8,840 nt of DNA from XYC2-FULL-41-22 sp041666465 (GTDB lineage: Bacteria > Patescibacteriota > Gracilibacteria > UBA1369 > UBA12470). The position numbers were made by a program, and so were the translations under genes. Under the pieces are notes generated by a model that was not told where the DNA came from, made no database searches, and worked only from the letters and a program-made list of their open reading frames with translations. Positions 1 through 6,510 of the stretch are shown piece after piece (position 1 is the stretch's first letter; every line of letters starts with the position of its first letter). The stretch lies in NCBI GenBank assembly GCA_041666465.1, contig JBAYGX010000063.1:1-8840 (forward strand). The letters run 5' to 3'.

Positions 1-807
1 GAGGCGATTGGAAAAAGAAGCGCCAAGAGTTTTAAAGATAGATATAGAAACGTCGATTGTTTGATAATTGATGATATTCAGTTTTTGGCGAATAAGGAGA
101 TGACACAGGTGGAATTTTTTCATACTTTTAATGAATTGTATGATAACGGTAAGCAAATAATTATCAGTTCGGATAAGCCGCCAAAGGAGTTAAAAGGGCT
201 TGAGGGAAGGTTGATTAGCAGGTTTGAGATGGGAATGATTGTAGATGTGCAGTTCCCAGATTTTGAAACTCGTCTTGCGATTCTTCAGGCGAAATGTCGC
301 GAGCATCAGGTTCTGATTGCTCCCGATGTTGTTGAGTTTATTGCTTATAATGTTCGCAATAGCGTGCGTGAGCTTGAGGGCGTTCTTCTTCAGGCGATTG
401 CGCAGGCGCAACTTGAGAATTCAACTCCGACCATTAGGAGTGTCGCTCGAATAATTAAGAAGCTGAATAAATATGATGCGTTGGCGGGATATGATGAAAA
501 AGGTGATGATCGTGCGCTTGCCAGAAGTCCGCAGGATGTTTTATCGATTGTTGCCGGTTATTACAAGATCCCTCATGATGAGCTGATTGGACTTGATAGG
601 CATAAGGGCGTTATGAGACCTCGCCAGATTGCGATGTACCTCATTCGTCAGGAGCTTAAACATTCTTTTGAGGAGATTGGGAAATTATTTTCAGGCCGAA
701 ATCATACTACGGTTATGCACGCGGTTGATAAGATGATGAAAGATATTAAAAAAGATGCGATGGTGCTGAGGGATGTGAATTCGTTGAAGCAGGAGATGGG
801 GTTGTAA
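1..807 (+). CDS. dnaA: Chromosomal replication initiator protein DnaA, 3' part (5' end outside the window)
   Basis: The reading frame is open from base 1, so the gene is cut by the window edge: 268 residues are visible, against about 450 in the usual family member. Domains I and II and the Walker A part of the AAA+ domain are missing. Visible are the Walker B motif LIIDD (visible residues 21-25), the arginine-finger region LISRFE (Arg74) and the sensor II segment NSVRELEG (120-127). The C-terminal DNA-binding domain IV carries the DnaA-box recognition signature SGRNHTTVMHA (231-241). DnaA binds DnaA boxes at oriC, oligomerises with ATP and opens the origin. The next gene is not dnaN, unlike the common dnaA-dnaN order. 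The stop codon (805-807) lies inside the left arm of a long hairpin. Identity is certain. Confidence 0.98.
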   Translation, partial: EAIGKRSAKSFKDRYRNVDCLIIDDIQFLANKEMTQVEFFHTFNELYDNGKQIIISSDKPPKELKGLEGRLISRFEMGMIVDVQFPDFETRLAILQAKCREHQVLIAPDVVEFIAYNVRNSVRELEGVLLQAIAQAQLENSTPTIRSVARIIKKLNKYDALAGYDEKGDDRALARSPQDVLSIVAGYYKIPHDELIGLDRHKGVMRPRQIAMYLIRQELKHSFEEIGKLFSGRNHTTVMHAVDKMMKDIKKDAMVLRDVNSLKQEMGL

Positions 808-916
808 AACTTTGAGGTGTCTCACTAGTCCTCGCTTACTGATTCTTCTTGAGGATGCATGATCCTCTCGAATTATCAGTAGCACTGCGGAATCGTTCGA
901 CACCTCAAAGTTTTAC
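804..916. repeat. Hairpin element copy A: conserved internal strands between an 18-bp outer stem and an inner stem
   Basis: A perfect 18-bp inverted repeat (804-821 against 899-916, GTAAAACTTTGAGGTGTC) encloses the conserved strand TCACTAGTCCTCGCTT (822-837). Next come an inner stem ACTGAT/ATCAGT (838-843, 875-880) with a further GAGGAT/ATCCTC hairpin (851-856, 862-867), and the second conserved strand AGCACTGCGGAATCGTTC (881-898). The left arm begins in the last dnaA codon and contains its stop. The same two strands in the same order, between different but still complementary stems, occur at 6975-7062. The structure could also stop dnaA transcription, though no clean T-run follows it. Family unknown; whether it acts as RNA or DNA, and on which strand, cannot be told here. 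Confidence 0.85.
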
Positions 917-960
917 TTATGTTTTGTTTCTGTAATTAGATTATAAGATAGGTCGTTTTA

Positions 961-1001
961 CGCCTAGTCGCTCAAAAATCAGTAGCGCTGCGGAATCGTT
1001 C
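961..1001. repeat. Hairpin element copy B, degenerate
   Basis: Bases 978-1001 match 875-898 of copy A with one difference, including the strand AGCGCTGCGGAATCGTTC (984-1001). The partner strand is only partly kept as CTAGTC followed by GCTC (964-973). The inner stem is reduced to CGCT/AGCG (969-972, 984-987). The 18-bp outer stem is absent; only TTATAAG (941-947) and CTTATAA (1011-1017) could pair around it. It has the same orientation as copies A and C. It ends just before the candidate -10 box of the lipoprotein gene. It is read as a decayed or shorter member of the same family. Confidence 0.7.
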
Positions 1002-1020
1002 AGTGATGTCCTTATAAACA

Positions 1021-1029
1021 TGTTATACT
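1021..1029 (+). promoter_or_regulatory. Candidate extended -10 promoter of the lipoprotein gene
   Basis: TGTTATACT fits an extended -10 element (TG, one base, TATACT). It lies 37 bases upstream of the ATG at 1067, giving an expected leader of about 30 nt. No good -35 box is visible in the repeat-derived sequence upstream, which is tolerable for extended -10 promoters. It overlaps a near-palindrome around AACATGTT (1017-1024), which could be a regulator site. Sequence inspection only. Confidence 0.5.
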
Positions 1030-1066
1030 AATTTCAGTTTGGTTAGTAAATTTTAATTAAAATAAA

Positions 1067-2146
1067 ATGCGATATTTTATTCAATCGATTATTGGGATTT
1101 TTCTGATTGGTTTATGTTTGGTTTCGACTTCATGTCGAGATAACAATGATGTAATTTCCGACCAAGTGTCTTTTGGAGATGGAATGTGTGAAGGGGATGG
1201 TTGTTTGGTGGTTGATGATGTTTCTGATGACAATTTGGAAAACATTGACATGACAACTCCCGTTGAACCAGGAGTTGTTTATATCACCATGATGGTTCAT
1301 ATCGAAGGATGGACTAACGAAAACACTTTACAAGAGTCGTTTGAAGAACATGCTGATGTTGTAAGACGATTTGCCGCGCTTTTTACGGAGCATAATGCGA
1401 AGGCTACATTTGAAGCGAAGCCCAGTTTCGTTGAAGGTTGCAGTAAGTGGAATGATAATGTTCTCCTTGAATTATATAATGAAGGTTTTGGTATAGGTGT
1501 TCATGCGGATGCGGGTGGACAAGTCGAGCAGGATAATCTTACCCAGGAGCAGTTTACGAAGCAGATTGCGGAAATGAAGACGAATATCGAGGCTGTTCTC
1601 GGTTATGAAGTGCGCCATGTTTCTGGAATATGTTCTACTCTCGATTGGGTTAAAGCTGCTATAGATGCCGGGTATTCATTTACTTCCGGAATGGTTGGAT
1701 ATTGTGCAATGTCTTTGCCGGAAGAAGAGAGGCCGGATGAGTATAAGGATTGTGTTGCTCCGTCCCAATGTCATGGAGAGATACCTCTTGCTCTTGAAGA
1801 TAGAGTTCATCCGTGGAGAGCTTCTTCGGGTTTGAACTGGACTGTTGATGATCCGGAAGGGGATTTGATTATATTTGCGCCGGAAAATATTTTGTCGACG
1901 ATAGGTGAGGGTAATTCAACATTTGATGATGCGGATATTGAGGAATATATAAAAAGGCTTGATGAGGCGATAACTTATAGCGAGGAGGGGAAGATAACGA
2001 CTCTGTATGTTGGTTGGAGTATTGGTGATTCGGATATTGATGAAGAGATGATGGAAAAATGGTTTGATGCGATAGAGCCTTATATTGATTCGGGAAAGGT
2101 GAAATGGAAGACATTGCCGGAAATGTATGATGCGTATATCGAATGA
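1067..2146 (+). CDS. Putative lipoprotein with divergent polysaccharide-deacetylase-like domain
   Basis: The 359-residue product starts with a short hydrophobic signal segment (residues 4-19) ending at VSTSC, so Cys23 is a plausible but non-canonical lipidation site (Ser rather than Leu at -3). An acidic, Cys-containing linker (24-68) follows. The remainder resembles the NodB/CE4 barrel superfamily. It has a first strand YITMMVHIEG (72-81) where classic enzymes carry TFDDG, then AKATFEAKPSF (111-121), and GVHADAGG (144-151), which may supply a metal ligand (His146, Asp148). After these comes a conserved-looking RHVSGICSTLDWVKAAIDAG segment. If catalytic it would deacetylate an envelope or extracellular glycan, but the standard Asp-Asp pair is not evident, so activity is uncertain. 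The ATG has an A-rich, SD-less leader. TGA stop. The gene stands 65 bases before the FecR-domain gene. Confidence 0.6.
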   Translation: MRYFIQSIIGIFLIGLCLVSTSCRDNNDVISDQVSFGDGMCEGDGCLVVDDVSDDNLENIDMTTPVEPGVVYITMMVHIEGWTNENTLQESFEEHADVVRRFAALFTEHNAKATFEAKPSFVEGCSKWNDNVLLELYNEGFGIGVHADAGGQVEQDNLTQEQFTKQIAEMKTNIEAVLGYEVRHVSGICSTLDWVKAAIDAGYSFTSGMVGYCAMSLPEEERPDEYKDCVAPSQCHGEIPLALEDRVHPWRASSGLNWTVDDPEGDLIIFAPENILSTIGEGNSTFDDADIEEYIKRLDEAITYSEEGKITTLYVGWSIGDSDIDEEMMEKWFDAIEPYIDSGKVKWKTLPEMYDAYIE

Positions 2147-2152
2147 TTTTAC

Positions 2153-2182
2153 TTGTCTTTTTCTCCCTTGTCGTGTTATAAA
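2153..2182 (+). promoter_or_regulatory. Candidate promoter of the FecR-domain gene
   Basis: The -35-like TTGTCT (2153-2158) is separated by 18 bases from TATAAA (2177-2182), and TG at 2174-2175 makes this an extended -10. Transcription would start near 2189, giving a leader of about 23 nt before the ATG at 2212. The box lies between the lipoprotein stop and the next gene, suggesting that the FecR gene can be expressed independently. Confidence 0.55.
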
Positions 2183-2211
2183 ATGCTCGTCTCATTTGAT
2201 CTACTTTGCCT

Positions 2212-3690
2212 ATGCTTAATAGAAGGCGCAGATACGCAAGCCGAAAGGAGTTTTTGTGGCCGTTTATTGTAATGGTTCTTGCCGGTGTCATTTTGGTTTT
2301 GATAATTCAATTGGTTTTGAGTTTTTTTGAACAGAAAGAGGCTGATATGAGAAATAAGGCCAATTTTTATGTTGATCAGGGTCGTGGTGAAATTATGGAG
2401 TGGGGGAGTGAAAGCTTCCTGAAAGCTTATAGCGGAGGAGTGGTTTTGAATGGGGATTCAATCAGGACCAAGTCTTCGAGTAGAGGGTCTTTGGTTTTTT
2501 ATAATGGAACGGAAGCGAGAATGGCGGAAAATACCGAGTTGGCGATGACGAGCTTGGAGAGCAGTGGTGATCGAGATATTTTGACCCTGGAACTTGATAA
2601 GGGTGAAATTTTTGTTTCGCAGATTGTTAATGATATGGGTGTTACGGAAATTGTTGTTAAATCCGGTAATTTTAATGTTTACGCTGAAGGTTCTGCGTTT
2701 GATGTCCTTAATAGAGAGGAGCAGGCTGTTCGTGTTATTTCCGGTGGGGTTATGGTTGAACTTGTTGAGAGAAATGAAGGTGGAGATATTGTTATCGATG
2801 AAGTTGAGGTTGGGGTGGGGCAGGAGCTTTATATGTCGGAGACCGATGTCGTGGATTTGATCGCAAGGACGAATATGAATTTTCTTGAAGCCTTGAGTGA
2901 TGAATGGGAGCAAGGAGATTTTTATGAATGGAATAAAAGTCTGAAAGAAGGTTGGTATAAAGGTACGGAAGAGGAAGAATATACAGCTCCGAATATAGAG
3001 ATTACCGTTACTACAGGAACGGGGACGGTTGTGACTGATACTCCTGTTGTGGTTGAAGAAGAACATGATGTCCCGGAGTTGTCTTTAACCAATCCGGAAG
3101 CGACTCCTTATGTGCTTGATGGTGATCAAATTTATATTATGGGTACGGTTAGCGGTTATGCTTCAAAAATTGTTGTTACGAGTTATAGTGAAGATGGAAC
3201 TGCTGCACCTTATAAGCTTAATTTGTTTGAAGCAGGTGGTATCGAGTGGAGTTATAATGCGGCTTATATTTATGGAAATCTTTATGAAGGTGAAAATGAA
3301 TATACAGTTATTGCTTATGATTATGATGGAAATGAGGCGGATAGTATGACAGTTACGATAAATGTTCCGGAGGGAACTCTTGAGGAAGAGTTGGCTTGTA
3401 CATTGAGTGTGCCTGTGGTTTCAACCGGAGATACTTATACGACTTCCGGAAGTACGGTTGGTGTTAGTGGCACGGTTGATTGTGCTTACGGGGTTTTTGT
3501 TAATGGATATCAATTGAGCTTATTTAAGCCGGGAGATACGACTTGGTCATATAATGCTTCGGTTGAATTTGGGAATTTGGTTGAAGGTAAAAATACTTAT
3601 GAGGTTTATAGTACCGATAAGGATGGAAATAAGAGTGAGAGTGTTTATTTTTCGATAAATTATGAGCCGGTGGTTTCGGTTGAGGAATAG
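2212..3690 (+). CDS. Membrane-anchored FecR-domain protein with two C-terminal Ig-like repeats
   Basis: A basic N-terminus (MLNRRRRYASRKE) precedes one transmembrane helix (about residues 14-38), predicting N-in/C-out topology. A FecR-like domain follows (about 50-215): GDSIRTKSSSRGSLVFYNGT, LELDKGEIFVS, and GNFNVYAEGSAFDV before VRVISGGVMVEL. A Thr/Val/Glu-rich linker leads to two related beta-sandwich repeats (about 288-385 and 396-488). Both contain an LxLF, WSYNA, GNLxEGxNxYxV and DxDGN series, so they arose by duplication. No FecI-type sigma factor or TonB receptor lies nearby, which argues against classical FecR signalling and for a surface or adhesion role (inference). The protein is 492 residues from the ATG at 2212. 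A TTG two codons earlier (2206) is possible, but the ATG is preferred as a normal start after the extended -10 box. Confidence 0.85.
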   Translation: MLNRRRRYASRKEFLWPFIVMVLAGVILVLIIQLVLSFFEQKEADMRNKANFYVDQGRGEIMEWGSESFLKAYSGGVVLNGDSIRTKSSSRGSLVFYNGTEARMAENTELAMTSLESSGDRDILTLELDKGEIFVSQIVNDMGVTEIVVKSGNFNVYAEGSAFDVLNREEQAVRVISGGVMVELVERNEGGDIVIDEVEVGVGQELYMSETDVVDLIARTNMNFLEALSDEWEQGDFYEWNKSLKEGWYKGTEEEEYTAPNIEITVTTGTGTVVTDTPVVVEEEHDVPELSLTNPEATPYVLDGDQIYIMGTVSGYASKIVVTSYSEDGTAAPYKLNLFEAGGIEWSYNAAYIYGNLYEGENEYTVIAYDYDGNEADSMTVTINVPEGTLEEELACTLSVPVVSTGDTYTTSGSTVGVSGTVDCAYGVFVNGYQLSLFKPGDTTWSYNASVEFGNLVEGKNTYEVYSTDKDGNKSESVYFSINYEPVVSVEE

Positions 3691-3707
3691 TTTAATTTAA
3701 ATATTTT

Positions 3708-4106
3708 ATGTCTGATGGAGGACCTGGATTAAAAAAACCTGTGTATGAATCGGTAGGTGATGGAAGAGATCGGTCTTTATTACATGATACGGAATTTGCT
3801 CGTGAATTAGAGCGTTTAGTTATAGCACTGGTATCTTGGATGGGATCAACTCCTGGATTTTCACGACAAGATTTAAAAAATAGGCAAGAATATATAGCTT
3901 TGTTTGACAAAGTAACTGATTATAGAGCGAGTGGAGGTGATGTATCGGTTTTATTACGCAGTGAATCGCAAAAAGCCGTAAACACTACAGATAAATCGTA
4001 TTACGAACTTCTTTTGGCATTACAGGAGGATTTTGGGTTGCGAGTTTTGCCAGTAACATGGGATCAAGCGAGTTCCTTGCCACCTGCTTATGGGCCTTCT
4101 CTCTAA
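3708..4106 (+). CDS. Small orphan protein, function unknown
   Basis: A 132-residue soluble-looking protein with no signal peptide or membrane segment. I do not recognise a family. The middle looks helical (DTEFARELERLVIALVSWMG, about residues 27-46). It is followed by a charged stretch with GFSRQDLKNRQEYIALFDKV and a C-terminus with YYELLLALQEDFG and a Pro-rich end. It begins 17 bases after the FecR-domain gene stop, so it may be co-transcribed with it. There is no Shine-Dalgarno; the leader is AT-only (AATTTAAATATTTT). The coding assignment rests on length, tight spacing and lack of a competing reading frame. A role linked to the FecR/Ig protein is only a guess from position. Confidence 0.65.
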   Translation: MSDGGPGLKKPVYESVGDGRDRSLLHDTEFARELERLVIALVSWMGSTPGFSRQDLKNRQEYIALFDKVTDYRASGGDVSVLLRSESQKAVNTTDKSYYELLLALQEDFGLRVLPVTWDQASSLPPAYGPSL

Positions 4107-4117
4107 TTCTAAATAAT

Positions 4118-4315
4118 ATGGGTGATCTGAGGGTACCTAGAGAATGTGAAGATCCGATTGATAGAATTATGGAGATTATGAGAATTTTAAGTGTTCAAAG
4201 AGATCATGCAATTAGGCAGAGTCTTTTGTGTGAATTGAAGCCGCTTTTAAAAGAAAATCCCGGATGGAGAAATGATTTTCCTTCGGATGTTTTGAGTGAA
4301 ATGGATTTACTTTAA
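4118..4315 (+). CDS. Very small orphan protein, function unknown
   Basis: A 65-residue, charged, probably helical protein: DPIDRIMEIMRILSVQRDHA, then LLCELKPLLKENPGW and a C-terminal DVLSEMDLL. The frame is open upstream to 4058, but the ATG at 4118 is preferred: it follows the previous stop by 11 bases, is preceded by the AT-rich leader typical of this window, and removes a 20-residue extension overlapping the upstream gene. The last 9 bases overlap the 3' end of mltG on the other strand. No family recognised. It probably forms a pair with the 132-residue gene before it. Confidence is moderate because the gene is short. Confidence 0.5.
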   Translation: MGDLRVPRECEDPIDRIMEIMRILSVQRDHAIRQSLLCELKPLLKENPGWRNDFPSDVLSEMDLL

Positions 4316-5305
4316 ATGTTTTGCCTTATTCGCTTCTTGCTCTTCATTTGTAGTGGCATAAATTGTTTCTCCTGTATCTGTTGCATTCAAGAAGTACCAG
4401 TATTCGCTTGTTTCCGGGTATATTGCGGCTTCTATTGATTTGAGTCCCGGGTTGGAAATTGCTGTTGGAGGAAGTCCGGTATACATTCGTGTGTTGTAAG
4501 GTGAGTCGATTTCGAGATCTTCTGCTGTTATTTCAGCTTCCCCTGTAAGATAGTTTATTGTTGAACACATCCCGAGTTGCCATCCGTTATCTAGGCGTTT
4601 CCATACAATTCCGGAGACTAACCCGCGATCCTCATCGGTGCGGACCTCTTTTTCGATTATCGATGCGACAATAATTTCCTGTTCCAGAGTGCGTCCTTGT
4701 GCTTCTATATCTGTCATCATTTGATCTGTTATTTTTACATCAAAATTATCAAGAAGTTTCTTAACAAAAGAGTAAGTGTCAAAAGTCGTTTGGTTTAAAA
4801 AGAAAGTGTCGGGAAAAAGATATCCTTCGAGAGAGCCCGATTCCGGCAGAAATGTATATGTTGAAAAATCACAGGTTTTTGTGCAGTTCTCGAATTCTCC
4901 GGCGGTAATTAATCCTTTTTCTGCAAGTGCCGTATCTATGTCTTTTATCGTCCATCCTTCCGGGATCGTGAAGCCGATTTCTCCTGTTGATTGTCCTGTT
5001 AGGATATTTACTATTTCAATTCCCGTCATCGATGGCTGAAGTGTGAACTCTCCGGCTTGCAACTGTGAATCCAGATTGTTTTTCTCCAAGTACATGGAGA
5101 ATCCATATGCGCTTTTTATAAGTCCGGCTTCTTTCAAATTTGAGCCGATTTCCGATGCGGATTGTCCTTCTTCAACGGTAAAAACGGTTCTTGTTAAATG
5201 CTCCGGATTTACTGCTGAATTAATTGAGTTTATCGCATTTGCGCGAACCAATATGAAAAATATCAGTGCGACTACGCCAAGTTTTAAGACTGTTTTGAGT
5301 TTCAT
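4307..5305 (-). CDS. mltG: Endolytic murein transglycosylase MltG (YceG-like)
   Basis: MltG cleaves nascent peptidoglycan at the outer face of the membrane and is thought to end or trim new glycan strands. The 332-residue protein has an N-terminal membrane anchor (about residues 7-20) and a LysM-like subdomain (about 41-100, VEEGQSASEIGSNLKEAGLI). The catalytic YceG domain shows the family motifs GSLEGYLFPDTF (157-168), ASIIEKE (214-220) with the expected catalytic Glu218, and SPYNTRMYTGLPPTAISNPG (268-287). Length is near the usual 330-350. Its ATG overlaps the ybaB stop (ATGA), so the two are probably translationally coupled. It meets the 65-residue gene tail-to-tail with a 9-base overlap and no obvious terminator between them. 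Confidence 0.96.
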   Translation of the reverse strand: MKLKTVLKLGVVALIFFILVRANAINSINSAVNPEHLTRTVFTVEEGQSASEIGSNLKEAGLIKSAYGFSMYLEKNNLDSQLQAGEFTLQPSMTGIEIVNILTGQSTGEIGFTIPEGWTIKDIDTALAEKGLITAGEFENCTKTCDFSTYTFLPESGSLEGYLFPDTFFLNQTTFDTYSFVKKLLDNFDVKITDQMMTDIEAQGRTLEQEIIVASIIEKEVRTDEDRGLVSGIVWKRLDNGWQLGMCSTINYLTGEAEITAEDLEIDSPYNTRMYTGLPPTAISNPGLKSIEAAIYPETSEYWYFLNATDTGETIYATTNEEQEANKAKHLK

Positions 5306-5598
5306 TTAGTCGGGAAATTTAATCCCATTTGATCCATGACGCCTTTCATCTTTTCCGCAGCTATCGATTGAGCTTTCTTCATTGCTTTGTTGAAGGCTTC
5401 TATAAGCAATTTTTCCAATTTTGGACTTGTTCTCATGGCTTCGGGAATTTTTACATCAACAATCTCCTGTTCCCCGTTAATTGTGACTATTATTCCTTCC
5501 ACTTCCGCTTCGATATGAAGGCGGGAAAGTTCTTTCTTGATCTCTTTTGCCTGTTTTTGAATCTTATACATGTCTTTCATTTGTCCAAACATTCCCAT
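5302..5598 (-). CDS. ybaB: YbaB/EbfC family nucleoid-associated protein
   Basis: The 98-residue protein has the family layout: a Met/Lys/Gln-rich N-terminal helix (MGMFGQMKDMYKIQKQAKEI), a central sheet (IEAEVEGIIVTINGEQEIVDVKI) and a C-terminal helix (KLEKLLIEAFNKAMKKAQSI) ending in a Met-rich tail. YbaB proteins form dimers that bind DNA and help organise the nucleoid. In many bacteria the gene sits between dnaX and recR; here it is the first gene of a two-gene operon with mltG, which it overlaps by 4 bases. The ATG at 5598 is used; a second ATG two codons in cannot be excluded. There is no Shine-Dalgarno. Confidence 0.93.
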   Translation of the reverse strand: MGMFGQMKDMYKIQKQAKEIKKELSRLHIEAEVEGIIVTINGEQEIVDVKIPEAMRTSPKLEKLLIEAFNKAMKKAQSIAAEKMKGVMDQMGLNFPTK

Positions 5599-5627
5599 AA
5601 AGGTTTTTGTTAAAAATTTGCCTGTTA

Positions 5628-5656
5628 ATTGTATTTTAATATTTTATTTAAGTAAA
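5628..5656 (-). promoter_or_regulatory. Candidate promoter of the ybaB-mltG operon
   Basis: On the minus strand TTTACT (5656-5651) and TACAAT (5633-5628) are separated by 17 bases, a good sigma70-like arrangement. Transcription would start near 5621, about 23 nt before the ybaB ATG. The -35 box abuts the palindrome at 5659-5713. Confidence 0.55.
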
Positions 5657-5658
5657 GA

Positions 5659-5713
5659 AGCTAACAGCTCACAGCTATCGGTTAACAGTTGTGTGAGCTG
5701 ATACCTGTTAGCT
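5659..5713. repeat. Large imperfect palindrome between divergent promoters
   Basis: The 15-base left arm AGCTAACAGCTCACA (5659-5673) pairs with TGTGAGCT (5692-5699) and GTTAGCT (5707-5713); a 7-base bulge interrupts the right side. The inside is itself made of AACAGCT-like words (CACAGCT, TAACAGTT, then TGTTATC just outside). It sits between the ybaB -35 box and the rplY -35 box, so it may be an operator, a dispersed palindromic repeat or a hairpin-forming element. It is unrelated in sequence to the element at 804-916 and 6975-7062. Confidence 0.8.
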
Positions 5714-5724
5714 GTTATCTGGTT

Positions 5725-5752
5725 TTGCTTGCGCTTTTCAAGTTCGTATAGT
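5725..5752 (+). promoter_or_regulatory. Candidate promoter of rplY
   Basis: TTGCTT (5725-5730) and TATAGT (5747-5752) are 16 bases apart. Expected start near 5759, leaving a leader of about 35 nt before the ATG at 5794. The -35 box begins 12 bases after the palindrome. Confidence 0.55.
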
Positions 5753-5793
5753 AGTATTCACCCGCTTTTTTCTTTAATTTAAGTGATTTAAAA

Positions 5794-6480
5794 ATGGAAA
5801 CTTTCAAACTAAAGGCTGAAATCAGAGATACCTCTATTTCTACGAAGAATCTTCGTAAAACCGATGTCATTCCGGCTGTTTTATATGGTAGAAAAGTTGA
5901 AAATGTGTCTTTGCAGGTTAATTATCAAGAGTTCAGAAAAATTTACAGGAAGGCCGGTTCAAACGGGATTATTGACCTCGATGTTGGTGGCAAGACTATG
6001 CAAGCGCTTGTTCACAATATAGATCTTGATTCCATTAGTGGTAAATTTATTCATATCGATTTCCTTAATGTTAATATGAATGAAGAGATTACGGCTCGTA
6101 TACCTCTTGAATTTACCGGGGTTGCTCCCGCTGTTAAGGATCTTGGCGGTATTTTGGTTCGTAGCAGGAATGAGTTACAGGTTAAATGTTTGCCGGCGAA
6201 ATTGGTTTCGATGATTAAGGTTGACTTGAGTCCTTTGATTAATTTCCATGTGACGATTACTGTTGGTGATTTGAAATTACCTGAAGGTATAAAAGTTCTT
6301 GATAATGTTAAATTGCCGGTTGCCACCGTTACGCCTACTAAGGAAGAGGTTGAAGAAGTTAAAGAAGTTACTACGGTTGCCGCAGGTCCTGAAATTCTTA
6401 AACAAGGTCCTGAGGAAGCTGTTAAGGAAGGTGAAGCAGGTGCTGAGAAGAAAGAAGTGAAGAAAGAAGAGAAGAAGTAG
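5794..6480 (+). CDS. rplY: Ribosomal protein bL25, long CTC/TL5 form
   Basis: A 5S rRNA-binding protein of the large ribosomal subunit. The N-terminal L25 domain (about residues 1-90) shows the family pattern LRKTDVIPAVLYGRK and ALVHNIDLDSISGKFIHIDF. The second, beta-rich CTC/TL5 domain (about 95-185) includes IPLEFTGVAPAVKDLGGIL, LSPLINFHVTITVGDLKLPEGI and VATVTPT. A Glu/Lys-rich tail (about 186-228), probably disordered, completes the 228 residues, within the range for two-domain forms. Single gene: own candidate promoter upstream and a strong terminator 30 bases downstream. The start is the ATG after the AT-rich leader TTTAATTTAAGTGATTTAAA; no clear Shine-Dalgarno. Confidence 0.96.
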   Translation: METFKLKAEIRDTSISTKNLRKTDVIPAVLYGRKVENVSLQVNYQEFRKIYRKAGSNGIIDLDVGGKTMQALVHNIDLDSISGKFIHIDFLNVNMNEEITARIPLEFTGVAPAVKDLGGILVRSRNELQVKCLPAKLVSMIKVDLSPLINFHVTITVGDLKLPEGIKVLDNVKLPVATVTPTKEEVEEVKEVTTVAAGPEILKQGPEEAVKEGEAGAEKKEVKKEEKK

Positions 6481-6510
6481 GGGAAGTATGAGAAGTGACA
6501 TAGTATTGAG

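Noticed and set aside
891..900. tRNA-like T-loop word GTTCGA in the element copies
   Set aside because: The flanking bases do not form a T-stem, and no acceptor or anticodon arm can be built around it.
804..916. Integron attC site or CRISPR repeat
   Set aside because: There is no integrase or cas gene in the window, no regular spacing of repeats, and the stem sequences differ completely between copies.
808..1066. Possible oriC downstream of dnaA
   Set aside because: No cluster of DnaA boxes (TTATCCACA-like) is visible; the closest, TTATAAACA at 1012-1020, has two mismatches, and the region is filled by the hairpin element copies.
1067..2146. Alternative genetic code with UGA read as glycine (as in Gracilibacteria/Absconditabacteria)
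   Set aside because: UGA is used as a well-placed stop at 2144-2146 and at 5302-5304, and no in-frame UGA is needed inside any conserved gene.
2458..3066. Long minus-strand frame opposite the FecR-domain gene
   Set aside because: It is an antisense shadow with composition typical of reverse-complemented coding sequence, while the + strand encodes a recognisable FecR domain.
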